Below, piece by piece: positions 9,161 to 18,002 of a DNA stretch of 64,000 bases. Each line of letters begins with the position of its first letter. Positions within the stretch are counted from its first letter, which is position 1. The notes under the pieces are model-generated. The model was not told the origin of the DNA. It saw only the letters and a list, made by a program, of their open reading frames with translations, and searched no databases. A program made the translations under genes and the position numbers. Source of the DNA: Clostridiales bacterium (GTDB lineage Bacteria > Bacillota > Clostridia > Christensenellales > Borkfalkiaceae). The stretch spans positions 310,001 to 374,000 of the forward strand of contig SVIP01000001.1 of assembly GCA_015069425.1 (NCBI GenBank). Direction: 5' to 3'.

Positions 9161-9739
9161 TTATACGAAACTAAGTAGATAATATATTGCACCCCCAACT
9201 ATTCCCGTAAGTAAAATCATCAAAATAGGATTGACTTTGGTTTTTCTTATCAAAACAAAAGTCCCTACACCTAAAATCAGATTTATCCAATCAAAAGAAA
9301 AGGCAGTTTTAAATGCAGAAAAAGTATTAGCACCAAACACGGCAAAAATTAAAATAGTGAGGCCAGCGGAAGATATAACACCTGAAACGGCAGGTCTTAT
9401 CCCTTGCATAAAGCCATCCACCATTCGTGCGTTTTTAAACTTTCTTATTAGTAAATAAATGGACAAACAGACTGCTACTGACGGCAATAAAAAACCTAGT
9501 GTAGAGATAATTCCTCCTAAAATCCCCGCCATTTTTAATCCTACGTAAGTTGCAGAGTTTACAGAAAACGGACCAGGTGTCATTTCTGAGATTGTTATCA
9601 TATCGGTAAACTCTTTTAAGTTTAACCAGCCCATAGCATCCACAACCACGCTCTGTGCAACGGGAATAGATGCGTGCCCACCGCCAATTGAAAACAAACC
9701 TATTTGTAAATATGCAAAAAACAACTCAAGATATATCAT
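9161..9739 (-). CDS. Chromate transporter family subunit (half-size), second of pair
   Basis: Membrane protein of the CHR family, half-size (192 aa) form. Motifs near the N-terminus are FSIGGGHASIP and MTPGPFSVNSATYVG, followed by about five hydrophobic segments. In the family, two short homologous subunits encoded by adjacent genes form the transporter that longer ChrA proteins make as one chain. Its start overlaps the end of the preceding gene (9726-10352) by 14 bases, consistent with coupled translation. Substrate is uncertain: chromate export is established for some members, but clostridial homologues without chromate exposure may move another oxyanion. Confidence 0.88.
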   Translation of the reverse strand: MIYLELFFAYLQIGLFSIGGGHASIPVAQSVVVDAMGWLNLKEFTDMITISEMTPGPFSVNSATYVGLKMAGILGGIISTLGFLLPSVAVCLSIYLLIRKFKNARMVDGFMQGIRPAVSGVISSAGLTILIFAVFGANTFSAFKTAFSFDWINLILGVGTFVLIRKTKVNPILMILLTGIVGGAIYYLLSFV

Positions 9740-10352
9740 TACTTCCCTCCTTGTCTTTTACCTCTTTTTTAATAAGAGAATAGGTTGCGCCAAGCGCTCC
9801 GCTTAAAATAATAGTATAAATAACGACACTTAAAGAAAAGAAAAACAAGCATAAAGCGTTTACTAAAAAACTTACTGCTAACAAAACTATAGCAAAAGCA
9901 TCTTTACTTTTTATAACGGCACGCCACGAGTCTACTATGAGGCTTAAAACCACCGCCCACACCCCTGCTTGCATTGCTCTCATAACCATAGCGATAAAAA
10001 CAAACTCTTTGATAGCATCGTAAAAATAATAAAGCGCAGTGATAACTAACATTGGCGGTATAATACTTCCGATAACCGAAAAAATTGCACCTAATATTCC
10101 TGCTATTTTATATCCCGTAAGCATTGTTGTGTTTATGGCGATTGCACCAGGAGAGGCTTGAGCCAAAGAGTTTATATCGGTCATATCTTTATCAGTAACC
10201 CACTTTAATTTTTTAACGAAAGTTTCACGGGTTAAAGATATGGAAACAAAACCGCCCCCAAAAGACACGGCACTTATATAAAAAGCAAAGCAAAACAATC
10301 TTAAAACCGTCTTGAAATTAACTTTTCTATTTCCAACATTTTCTTTTTCCAC
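9726..10352 (-). CDS. Chromate transporter family subunit (half-size), first of pair
   Basis: The 208-aa partner of the overlapping downstream gene, with the family motifs VSFGGGFVSISLTRE and ASPGAIAINTTMLTGYKIAG and about six membrane segments. The start is GTG at 10352, with GAGG five bases upstream; no better ATG fits. Together with its neighbour it would form one transporter of inverted or parallel homologous halves, as known for short-chain CHR pairs. No regulator of the chrB type is nearby, and the upstream genes are unrelated housekeeping functions, so metal-resistance context is lacking. The family call is firm; the substrate is not. Confidence 0.87.
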   Translation of the reverse strand: MEKENVGNRKVNFKTVLRLFCFAFYISAVSFGGGFVSISLTRETFVKKLKWVTDKDMTDINSLAQASPGAIAINTTMLTGYKIAGILGAIFSVIGSIIPPMLVITALYYFYDAIKEFVFIAMVMRAMQAGVWAVVLSLIVDSWRAVIKSKDAFAIVLLAVSFLVNALCLFFFSLSVVIYTIILSGALGATYSLIKKEVKDKEGSNDIS

Positions 10353-10414
10353 TTTCGCCTCGTAAAAAATAAGGAAGTTACATTATTTTACGTAAACTCC
10401 CTTAATTTTGCTAA

Positions 10415-11224
10415 TTAATTTTTTATGCGCTTATAAGTTTTATCTTTAGAAAAATCACGTTCTTTTTTATATTCGCCACCTAGCGCCTCAATAGCAAACC
10501 TAAGTTCTTCAAAATCGGCATAACTGATATTTTCTCGCTCTATTGACGCCATTAAAAAGGGCAACGCCCTCTCGTCTCCGTACTTTGCTAAATACCCAGC
10601 ATAAATAGGCACGTTATCCTGTCTTTTCATAAACTCAGCCACTAAAATATCGAACACCCTATCATCATTTTTACATCCGGAAAGTATTTCGGTTAAATAC
10701 GCCTTAATACCATCAGTAACCTCCGCAAACAAGGCTAACACTTCTTCTTTTACTTGCTCTGCCATTTCTTTAAGAAGTTCTGTTGCAAGTTCTTTTATAG
10801 GCTCGCTATAATCCCACGCAATAAACTCAAGATAGCGTCTTAAGGGTTTATTTGAACCTAATTCACCTAGCATATTCATTAAATATAAAATAAACTCTTC
10901 ATCGTTTTCCTTTGAAAGAGCATTTGTCAAAGCATCTTCGTTTTTCTTGTCACAAGTTATCGCCTCACACAAAAAATCAGATACCGCAACGCCTTTTTCT
11001 AGGTGCTTTTTAAGACAATCAATGAGTTCTTCTGCCGAAAAACTTTTATAATATTCGTTAGGCGTTTTACCTCCAAGTTCTTTAAGTTTCGTGTCCCCAA
11101 ATTCAAGATATAACTCAGGAATTTTGTTTTCTATCTCTTCGGGTTTAACCTTTCCTATATTACCGTAAACGTAATCGGAAATATATTTATCAAAAAGAAC
11201 ATCAACGTCTATAACTTTAATCAT
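10415..11224 (-). CDS. HEAT-like helical repeat protein, unknown function
   Basis: A soluble, acidic 269-aa protein, all-helical in composition. Middle and C-terminal parts read like degenerate HEAT repeats: paired amphipathic helices around LMNMLGELGSNKPLRRYLEF, LATELLKEMAEQVKEEVLALF and FLMASIERE, with the motif GDERALPFL typical of HEAT proteins. No signal peptide, membrane segment or catalytic motif is visible. It overlaps the end of the TPR gene (11217-12899) by eight bases and so is probably co-translated with it; the two may work together as scaffold proteins. I do not recognise a named family. Confidence 0.7.
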   Translation of the reverse strand: MIKVIDVDVLFDKYISDYVYGNIGKVKPEEIENKIPELYLEFGDTKLKELGGKTPNEYYKSFSAEELIDCLKKHLEKGVAVSDFLCEAITCDKKNEDALTNALSKENDEEFILYLMNMLGELGSNKPLRRYLEFIAWDYSEPIKELATELLKEMAEQVKEEVLALFAEVTDGIKAYLTEILSGCKNDDRVFDILVAEFMKRQDNVPIYAGYLAKYGDERALPFLMASIERENISYADFEELRFAIEALGGEYKKERDFSKDKTYKRIKN

Positions 11225-12899
11225 CTTTTTCTCCTTTTAATAGTTGTTTTAACTTGTCAAATTTATCTTTTTTCACGTCAAAAAACCGCATAACAGCATT
11301 GTCGTCAGACAGCCTTTTAAGTTTCCCCTCAGACAAGATTAGAGCACCCAACTCTTCGTTGGTCAATTCGTCTGGAGAAAGTTTATCACTTAAAGATTTA
11401 TATACCCTATCACAAGAATATGCCAGTTTATCTAAATCCTCAACGTCGTTAAAAATAATCCTTGAAACACAAAGTGCGTAAGAGGACAAATAAATTCCAC
11501 CGTCAGGCTTTTTCTCACAGACTAATTTTTTGGGTTTGAACTTTAGATAAAAACTGCCTGCAACCAGTCCGAATTTTTCCTTTTCTCCCTTAAGAATTAA
11601 AATATATACTAAAAGTCTTTTTAATTCTTCTCCTCCATCTGGATTAAGAAGAGCATCTAATATCACCCTTTTACAGTACGGAGAGTAGACTGTAGATAAT
11701 ATAAACGCACTATCACGCATAACCGCGCTATCGTTATTAAATAGCCCCCAGACAATCATATCCTTAAATTCGGACTTTTTAACCATCGAGGACATTTTTT
11801 CTGAATTTTTAGCAGTGTCACGAATTTTTTTCTTCCACTTTTTTTCTTTACTTTCGGGAAGTTCTTTAACGTATTTAAATGGTAATAAATTTTCGCTATC
11901 GTTTCCACTCTCATTCATAGCGGTTATTATTTTTAAGAACTCTTTTATTACTACGTCATCGGGATTTAATTTATAGGCGTATTTTAATTGTTCTTCTGCG
12001 CCAAAAAAATCCCCTAAGTTAGCAAAAGATAGCCCTAAGAAAAACCGCATAAGCAATTCGTACGGGCGTTCTTCAACTATTTTTTTAAGGCACTCGTTAG
12101 CAGTTATATGGTCTTCTCTTTCTATTGAGCAAGTGGCGATTTTATAGACCTCGCCTTTATCACCTTTCCTTACTGAAAGCGCCTTGCGGTAATAAAATTC
12201 ACTGTTGTCAAGGTCTTCTTTCATATCGAAAACAGTGGAAAGATTACAATATGCAGTTACGTTTTCGCCATGGGCTAAAAGTGAGTATCTACAAACTTTT
12301 TCCGCTTCGTCAAGTTCATCACTCATAAATAAAGAAACGGCTAAATCTCCACTTGTTTCTTCATCTCTACACTCTTCGGGAATATCCTTTAATATCTTCA
12401 CCGCCTCAGAAAAAGCGCCAACTGATATTGCCCTTTTTGCACGCTTTTTGTCAAAAGAAAAATCGGCTTTATCAAATGGGTAAACAACCCTATACGCAGA
12501 GCGCTTTAACTCCTCGCCAGAAAAAAAGTCTAAAATTTCTTGACCTAAGCCCTCTTTATTAATAAATCCGTCAACCGACAACTTTTGATGAAAATAAAAA
12601 CTTGACGCAAGATAATTATCCATATAAAAATAATTTATGGCTAACTCTTCGTACGCTACGGAAACCTTATCTTTCGGTGCTTTATCTAAATAAATATACC
12701 AATATTTATTCGATAATTCAAGCAACCCCATATCGGCGTAAAGGTCGGCAATATCGACTATAACGTCAAGGTTAAAAGAGATATTTTTCGCAGAAAGTAA
12801 AAACTCCAATGCACGCAAAAAATTTTCATTTTCAGCAAAACTATCGGCAATTTTCCTATACGGCTTTACGTTTTTATCTAACAGTATAACTTTGCCCAT
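11217..12899 (-). CDS. Tetratricopeptide-repeat protein, unknown function
   Basis: A 560-aa cytoplasmic protein. The N-terminal 330 residues contain several TPR-like helix pairs, for example around ALEFLLSAKNI, LAVSLFMSDELDEAEKVCR, NSEFYYRKALSVRKGDKGEV and LGDFFGAEEQLKYAYKLNPDD, the last being a near-canonical TPR. The remainder is helical without clear repeats and rich in Lys/Glu/Asp. No enzyme motif is seen. It starts two bases after the hslO stop and overlaps the HEAT-like gene downstream, so hslO, this gene and the HEAT-like gene probably share a transcript. A scaffold or chaperone-adaptor role is possible but unsupported. Confidence 0.75.
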   Translation of the reverse strand: MGKVILLDKNVKPYRKIADSFAENENFLRALEFLLSAKNISFNLDVIVDIADLYADMGLLELSNKYWYIYLDKAPKDKVSVAYEELAINYFYMDNYLASSFYFHQKLSVDGFINKEGLGQEILDFFSGEELKRSAYRVVYPFDKADFSFDKKRAKRAISVGAFSEAVKILKDIPEECRDEETSGDLAVSLFMSDELDEAEKVCRYSLLAHGENVTAYCNLSTVFDMKEDLDNSEFYYRKALSVRKGDKGEVYKIATCSIEREDHITANECLKKIVEERPYELLMRFFLGLSFANLGDFFGAEEQLKYAYKLNPDDVVIKEFLKIITAMNESGNDSENLLPFKYVKELPESKEKKWKKKIRDTAKNSEKMSSMVKKSEFKDMIVWGLFNNDSAVMRDSAFILSTVYSPYCKRVILDALLNPDGGEELKRLLVYILILKGEKEKFGLVAGSFYLKFKPKKLVCEKKPDGGIYLSSYALCVSRIIFNDVEDLDKLAYSCDRVYKSLSDKLSPDELTNEELGALILSEGKLKRLSDDNAVMRFFDVKKDKFDKLKQLLKGEKDD

Positions 12900-12900
12900 A

Positions 12901-13758
12901 TTATTTTATTAACCCGTCAACGTCCTCTTTTGTAAATTCATATTTATTGTCACAAAATTGGCAGTCCACCGTAATTTTACCTTCTTTATCAATTATATCG
13001 TAAAGTTCTTCTTTTCCTAACGAGATAAGCACCTTTTCTATATAATCTCTACTACAAAGACACTTATATTCTGGGTAATATTCGTTATAAGAAACGTCGC
13101 CAAAGTATTTTTTAATTATGCCCTCCGCCCCTATTTCTTGAATAAGCGTAGAAACGTTTTTCAACTCATTTGCCACGTTTTCCGCTTTAATCAGTGCATC
13201 TTCACTAGCACCAGGGAGTGCTTGCATAATAACACCGCCAGCACCTATGCATTTTAAGTCAGTACCAATTTTAACACCCAATGCGATGGCTGTAGGCTGT
13301 TGTTCACTAAATGCGTAATACGCCGTAAAATCCTCCGCAATCTCGCCTGAAACCAGTTCACTGCTTCCCGAATACGGCTCTTTAAGTCCCATGCTCCTAA
13401 TAACGGTAAGTCTGCCCGTTCTTCCAACAACACCGCCCACGTCGAGTTTCCCATCAAGTCTTAATGGAAGATCTGCTTGTGGGTTGTCAATAAAACCACG
13501 CATGTTTAAATCGCCATTACCACAAACGGTTATCTTTCCACCAACACCGTCCCCCGCAATAGTTACCGAAAGTTTATCCGATTTATTTTTAAGGTTGCTA
13601 GACATAAAGGTACACACAGTAAGTGTACGCCCTAGTGCAGCAGCACAAACTGGCGATAATTTGTGAATATCTATCGCCTTATTAACCATCTCTGTAGTGT
13701 CGAGTACGGAAAGTGTAATTTGATTGTCAAATACTATAGTTTTAAGTAGTTTATTCAT
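12901..13758 (-). CDS. hslO: Redox-regulated holdase chaperone Hsp33
   Basis: Hsp33 binds unfolding proteins when oxidative stress forms disulfides in its zinc centre. The 285-aa length is typical. Residues 1-225 are the substrate-binding domain, with GDGVGGKITVCGNG and the family-typical region GVVGRTGRLTVIRSMGLKEPYSG...; the C-terminal switch carries CLC (in YKCLCSRDY) and CQFC (in VDCQFCDNKYEF), the CxC plus CxxC set that holds zinc. All four cysteines are present, so redox switching should be intact. A chaperone for oxidative stress fits an anaerobe. It is followed by the TPR and HEAT-like genes. Confidence 0.96.
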   Translation of the reverse strand: MNKLLKTIVFDNQITLSVLDTTEMVNKAIDIHKLSPVCAAALGRTLTVCTFMSSNLKNKSDKLSVTIAGDGVGGKITVCGNGDLNMRGFIDNPQADLPLRLDGKLDVGGVVGRTGRLTVIRSMGLKEPYSGSSELVSGEIAEDFTAYYAFSEQQPTAIALGVKIGTDLKCIGAGGVIMQALPGASEDALIKAENVANELKNVSTLIQEIGAEGIIKKYFGDVSYNEYYPEYKCLCSRDYIEKVLISLGKEELYDIIDKEGKITVDCQFCDNKYEFTKEDVDGLIK

Positions 13759-13773
13759 AAAAGCCTTTAAGTT

Positions 13774-13801
13774 AAAACGCTTTGGAAAACCAAAGCGTTT
13801 T
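13774..13801 (-). terminator. Terminator-like hairpin between the DUF624 gene and hslO
   Basis: AAAACGCTTTGG (13774-13785) pairs perfectly with CCAAAGCGTTTT (13790-13801) around a four-base loop. On the minus strand the run of four T is part of the stem, so termination may be partial. Only about 15 bases separate it from the hslO start, leaving no room for a separate hslO promoter downstream; hslO may depend on read-through or on a promoter inside the upstream gene. Confidence 0.65.
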
Positions 13802-13844
13802 GAAATTTATTTGGTTTTATCACCAAAAAGGTAACAATTTTAAT

Positions 13845-15119
13845 TTATTTATCTTTACGTTTTGAAAGTTCTTTCTTTGCTTTTTCAATACGTTTACGTC
13901 TTTCTTCTTGTTCCTTTTCCATCTGTTTTTCTTCTTCAGTTTGTTGGAATTCTGGATCGTTTTTGTGTTCTTCAACGTAACGTTCGTGATCTTCGTAAAT
14001 AGCACGCTTGCTTTGGTTTAATTTTTCAATGTCGTTACGGTTAAACGATACTGGAAGTTCGGCTATTGTTAATTCCTCATCGGTAATAGGTTTAATCGGC
14101 TTAGAACTTAACGAACTACGCCCAGCAAGTGCCATTTGTTCCCTATACTGTTTGAGAGCACCGGAGTCGCTTTCCTTAATCTTTTCGTAAATACCTCTAT
14201 TTTTCTGTGCACCTGGAACTTTGTCGTTGATAAATTTATCATACGACCATTGACAAAAGTCCGTCCATATTAAAAGTAACATAGAAAAACCGAAAAGTAA
14301 AATCAAAATTACGCCCATAGCCACAAAGAAAGTTCCAAACAACAAGAGCAAGAAAGGAATAGCGCCTAATACTAAGAAAAACACGTTTTGTGGTAAAAGC
14401 CCGATAGTGAATAAAAATGAGTTTCTAATTAATTGAGCAATCTTTAAGTCATAAGTTACGCACATAGTTATCATGTGGAAAGCCATAATGGTAAAAATCG
14501 CTAAAAACAAATATGAGATAACTTGTGAAATAATAAAAAGCCACTTTTTACTTTGGTTGATTGCAAGTATCCAATCAGCGAAAGACGTCGTTATGGTCGT
14601 AAGATAAAATACCAAAGAATATAGAAGTGCTATTATAATTATTTGCTTAACGTTTTGTTTAATTCCACGCCAAAAATCGTTTGAAACAAAAATACCCTCC
14701 GTCCAAACCATATTTCTTATAACGTATGCACCACCAGCCACACCAATTGCAGCAATTATAGCAACTATCGGTAAAAATAAAAGCGTGATTGAGTTTACGG
14801 TAAAAATGATATTTTCAGAATATCCCGTCATATTCTCCATCGCTTGAAAGCCCATACCAAATGGTTGGTTAAAGGGATAGATTGCCCCGTAATTTGCAAG
14901 AGATACGTATCTAACAAACAACAACAAGAACAACGGAATAAAGAACACGAGCATAAGAAGATTTATAGTGACAAGTTTTCCAAATCTTCCTTTAAAAATA
15001 TCCCAAAAGAGTTCCCATCTATTCGACGGAAGAGAGGCTCTTGCATAACCCTCCGACTTCTCTTTACCCATTATAAGGCGGTTTATTAATCCACCGTTTT
15101 TCTTCCTATAATTACCCAT
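13845..15119 (-). CDS. DUF624 / YesL-like membrane protein with charged C-terminal tail
   Basis: A 424-aa membrane protein. Around residue 35 it has the DUF624-type opening WELFWDIFKGRFGKLVTINLL followed by five or six hydrophobic segments up to about residue 285; the remaining 140 residues are cytoplasmic and very rich in Glu, Lys and Arg, ending in a coiled-coil-like run. DUF624 proteins in Firmicutes often accompany sugar uptake genes, but none is present here and the role is unknown. The start at 15119 is preferred over an ATG 15 bases earlier because GGAG lies six bases before it. The likely promoter is at 15204-15232. Confidence 0.75.
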   Translation of the reverse strand: MGNYRKKNGGLINRLIMGKEKSEGYARASLPSNRWELFWDIFKGRFGKLVTINLLMLVFFIPLFLLLFVRYVSLANYGAIYPFNQPFGMGFQAMENMTGYSENIIFTVNSITLLFLPIVAIIAAIGVAGGAYVIRNMVWTEGIFVSNDFWRGIKQNVKQIIIIALLYSLVFYLTTITTSFADWILAINQSKKWLFIISQVISYLFLAIFTIMAFHMITMCVTYDLKIAQLIRNSFLFTIGLLPQNVFFLVLGAIPFLLLLFGTFFVAMGVILILLFGFSMLLLIWTDFCQWSYDKFINDKVPGAQKNRGIYEKIKESDSGALKQYREQMALAGRSSLSSKPIKPITDEELTIAELPVSFNRNDIEKLNQSKRAIYEDHERYVEEHKNDPEFQQTEEEKQMEKEQEERRKRIEKAKKELSKRKDK

Positions 15120-15203
15120 TATAATCTCCGTCATATTTTTTAGCAGTATTAAATATCCGCTAAATTATTACTTAAAGTTATCCAAATTAAAAGTCTTTCT
15201 TAT

Positions 15204-15232
15204 AATATATACTAATTTTCAATATTTTACAA
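15204..15232 (-). promoter_or_regulatory. Promoter of the DUF624 gene
   Basis: On the minus strand TTGTAA, a 17-base spacer and TATATT. The rest of 15120-15323 is AT-rich divergent spacer. On the plus strand a TATAAT at 15298-15303 precedes asd but has no good -35 box at the right distance; no lysine riboswitch is visible upstream of asd. Confidence 0.5.
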
Positions 15233-15323
15233 ATAAAAATCGGCTATTAGGCAAAAAAAACTTTACTTTTTTTAATTAGTTTGTTACACTAAGCGTATAT
15301 AATGTATTAGGAGACGAATAAGT

Positions 15324-16331
15324 ATGAAAAAGTACAACGTAGCAGTTGTAGGCGCAACTGGAATGGTCGGAAGAAAATTCTTACAAGTATTGAGTGAAAA
15401 AAATCTTCCTGTAGAAAATTATTATCTCTTTGCTTCTGCAAAGTCTGCGGGAAAAACTATAGACTTTATGGGTAAACCCCATGAAATTATTGAACTTGCG
15501 GAAAAAAATCTTGAGGGCAAAAATATTGACATTGCACTCTTCTCTGCTGGTGGTGACGTTAGTAAGGAATTTGCACCTATCTTCGCAAAACACGGCATTT
15601 TAGTTATCGACAACTCTAGTGCTTGGAGAAGAGACGAAAAAGTTCCGCTAGTAGTTCCAGAATGTAATGCCGACGATATTTTATGGCACAACAACATCAT
15701 TGCAAACCCAAACTGTTCTACTATTCAAGCAATGGTAGTTTTAAAGCCACTTCACGAGGCATTTAAAATTAAAAGAGTAATTTACTCAACCTATCAAGCC
15801 GTTTCAGGTGCAGGCGTTAAAGGTTTTAACGACCTTAAAGGTGGAATTTGCGGTGAAGCACCTCAAAAATTTCCATACCCCATCTTTGGCAACTGTATTC
15901 CCCACATTGACGTGTTTATGGATAACGGATATACCAAAGAAGAAGACAAAATGATTTTTGAAACCAAGAAAATCTTAAACGACCAATCCATAAAAGTAAC
16001 GGCAACTTGCGTTCGTGTTCCCGTTTATTATGGACACAGCGAATCTATCAACATTGAGTTTGAAAAGGCTTGCACCGTTGAAGAAGTTAAGGCTGTTCTT
16101 GCAAACGCTGAAGGCGTTGTTATTCAAGACGACGTTAAAAACAACGTTTATCCTATGGCATTAACCGCAGAAGACAAAAACGAAGTTTTCGTTGGAAGAA
16201 TTAGAAAGGACGAAACTGTTGAAAGTGGTATTAACTTGTGGTGTGTTGCCGATAATATTAGAAAAGGTGCCGCAACCAACGCAGTTCAAATTGCAGAAAA
16301 AGCAATCGCACTTAACGCATTTAAAAAATAA
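15324..16331 (+). CDS. asd: Aspartate-semialdehyde dehydrogenase
   Basis: Reduces aspartyl phosphate to aspartate semialdehyde with NADPH, the branch point to lysine/diaminopimelate, threonine and methionine. The 335-aa protein has the nucleotide-binding start VAVVGATGMVG, the catalytic cysteine in NPNCSTIQ, a glutamine-containing loop QAVSGAG, and the substrate-binding histidine region RVPVYYGHSESI. AGGAG lies nine bases before the ATG. It leads a plus-strand operon asd-dapA-dapB-yggS-sepF with gaps of at most about 20 bases. Its upstream partner aspartokinase (lysC) is at 40781-42103. Confidence 0.97.
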   Translation: MKKYNVAVVGATGMVGRKFLQVLSEKNLPVENYYLFASAKSAGKTIDFMGKPHEIIELAEKNLEGKNIDIALFSAGGDVSKEFAPIFAKHGILVIDNSSAWRRDEKVPLVVPECNADDILWHNNIIANPNCSTIQAMVVLKPLHEAFKIKRVIYSTYQAVSGAGVKGFNDLKGGICGEAPQKFPYPIFGNCIPHIDVFMDNGYTKEEDKMIFETKKILNDQSIKVTATCVRVPVYYGHSESINIEFEKACTVEEVKAVLANAEGVVIQDDVKNNVYPMALTAEDKNEVFVGRIRKDETVESGINLWCVADNIRKGAATNAVQIAEKAIALNAFKK

Positions 16332-16349
16332 TTCCTTTTAGGAGCAAGT

Positions 16350-17237
16350 ATGAATAAAACAATTTTTAAGGGAACTTGTACTGCCGCTATTACACCTTTT
16401 ACAGAAGACGGTGTGGATTATGATGCACTCGGCAGACAAATAGAATATCAGATAAACAACGATATAGACGCTATTTGTATTTTGGGAACTACTGGCGAAG
16501 CCCCCACTATTACTGATGCAGAATATGATAGAATTGCAAAATTCTCTTATGATAAAATTGCAGGCAGAGTTAAATTTATTTTAGGTTCAGGCAGTAACTG
16601 TACTAAAAAAGCAATAGAAAAAAGCCAACTTGCCCAAAAAATCGGTGCAGACGGTTTGCTTGTCGTTACACCTTACTACAATAAATGTACTCAAAAAGGT
16701 TTAGTAAAGTATTATAACGATATTTGTGATAACGTCGATATTCCCGTTCTATGCTATAACGTTCCTGCAAGAACAGGTGTAAATATTCTCCCACGCACAA
16801 TGGAAGAAATAGCAGAGCACAAAAACATTGGTGGAATAAAAGAGGCATGTGGCAATATGGAGCAAATTTGTGAAACCGCACGTTTAATCCGTGGCAAGAC
16901 GGCTCTTTATTCAGGTGACGACAACTTAAACCTTGCAATGATGTCAATCGGCTCTATGGGCTTAATTTCGGTTGCATCAAATATTGCACCAAAAGAAGTT
17001 GGCGACGTTGCAAGATTATATTTTGCTGGAAAAAATAAAGAGGCGTATGAGCTTCAAGAAAGGCTCCTCCCGCTTATAGACATTATGTTCGTTGAAGTAA
17101 ATCCAATACCTGTAAAGAAAGCATCAGAATTAATCGGATTAGGCAAAGGTATCGTTCGTGCTCCCCTAACCGAATTAGAGCCAGAACATACTGCCGATAT
17201 GATTAGAATTTTGAAAGATTTTGGATACAACATTTAG
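16350..17237 (+). CDS. dapA: 4-hydroxy-tetrahydrodipicolinate synthase
   Basis: Condenses aspartate semialdehyde with pyruvate, the first committed step to diaminopimelate and lysine. The 295-aa TIM-barrel protein shows the family motifs LGTTGEAPT, a tyrosine-bearing VVTPYYNKCTQKG, LYNVPARTG-like CYNVPARTGVN, and the Schiff-base lysine in GIKEACGN. These residues (Thr pair, Tyr, Lys, Arg of PARTG) are the standard catalytic set. It starts 18 bases after asd behind AGGAG. DapA is usually feedback-inhibited by lysine in some bacteria; the sequence alone does not settle this. Confidence 0.97.
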   Translation: MNKTIFKGTCTAAITPFTEDGVDYDALGRQIEYQINNDIDAICILGTTGEAPTITDAEYDRIAKFSYDKIAGRVKFILGSGSNCTKKAIEKSQLAQKIGADGLLVVTPYYNKCTQKGLVKYYNDICDNVDIPVLCYNVPARTGVNILPRTMEEIAEHKNIGGIKEACGNMEQICETARLIRGKTALYSGDDNLNLAMMSIGSMGLISVASNIAPKEVGDVARLYFAGKNKEAYELQERLLPLIDIMFVEVNPIPVKKASELIGLGKGIVRAPLTELEPEHTADMIRILKDFGYNI

Positions 17238-17245
17238 GAGTTATT

Positions 17246-18001
17246 ATGATTAACCTATTAATCTCAGGTGCAAACGGAAGAATGGGAAAAAAAGTTTTCG
17301 AATCGGTAGCCGTTGCGGACGATATTAAGGCTGTTTGCGGTGTAGATATTAAAGAAGACTTCTCTAACTCTAATTACCCAATTTACGACAACTTTAATAG
17401 TATAAAGGAAAAAGTAGACGTCGTTGTGGACTTTTCCGCACCCGTTTGTCTTGATAATATTTTAAGTTTTTGCTTAGAAAATAATATCCCTGCCGTTCTT
17501 TGTGCAACTGGTTACACTGCAGAACAGATAGAAAAAATCAAAACTGCAAGTGAAAAAATTGCAGTTTTCCGTTCTGGTAATATGTCGCTCGGCGTTAACG
17601 TTTTAATTGACCTTGTTAAAAAGGCAGCAGAAGCACTCTCTCTTTTCGACGTGGAAATAATTGAAAAACACCACAACAATAAAGTTGATGCACCAAGTGG
17701 CACGGCTTTAATGCTTGCAGACGCAGTTAAAGAAGTTGATAGCGACAAATTTTACGTTTACGGCAGAGAAGGGATTTGTGGAAAGCGCAATGCAAATGAA
17801 ATCGGTATTCACGCAGTTAGGGGTGGAAATATCGTCGGTGAACACGAAGTTATCTTTGCAGGTAATTTTGAAACCATTACACTTTCCCATCAAGCAACCG
17901 ATAGAAGTGTCTTTGCAGAGGGCGCTGTTAAAGCAGCAAAATATTTAGTTAACAAAAAAGTTGGACTATATAATATGTCCGATGTTATTAACGGAAGATA
18001 A
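17246..18001 (+). CDS. dapB: 4-hydroxy-tetrahydrodipicolinate reductase
   Basis: Reduces the DapA product to tetrahydrodipicolinate using NAD(P)H. The 251-aa protein begins with the Rossmann motif ISGANGRMGK and carries the catalytic block IEKHHNNKVDAPSGTA, where the two histidines and the lysine correspond to the E. coli catalytic and binding residues, and the late motif HAVRGGNIVGEHEV. The start lies eight bases after dapA with AGGAG upstream. Later diaminopimelate genes (dapL or dapD/E/F) are not in this window. Confidence 0.97.
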   Translation: MINLLISGANGRMGKKVFESVAVADDIKAVCGVDIKEDFSNSNYPIYDNFNSIKEKVDVVVDFSAPVCLDNILSFCLENNIPAVLCATGYTAEQIEKIKTASEKIAVFRSGNMSLGVNVLIDLVKKAAEALSLFDVEIIEKHHNNKVDAPSGTALMLADAVKEVDSDKFYVYGREGICGKRNANEIGIHAVRGGNIVGEHEVIFAGNFETITLSHQATDRSVFAEGAVKAAKYLVNKKVGLYNMSDVINGR

Positions 18002-18002
18002 A

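Noticed and set aside
9161-10352. Single chromate transporter gene broken by a frameshift
   Set aside because: Two-gene half-size CHR pairs with overlapping ends are normal, and each frame has its own start and complete motifs.
15120-15323. Lysine riboswitch upstream of asd
   Set aside because: The region is short and AT-rich and shows none of the conserved L-box helices.
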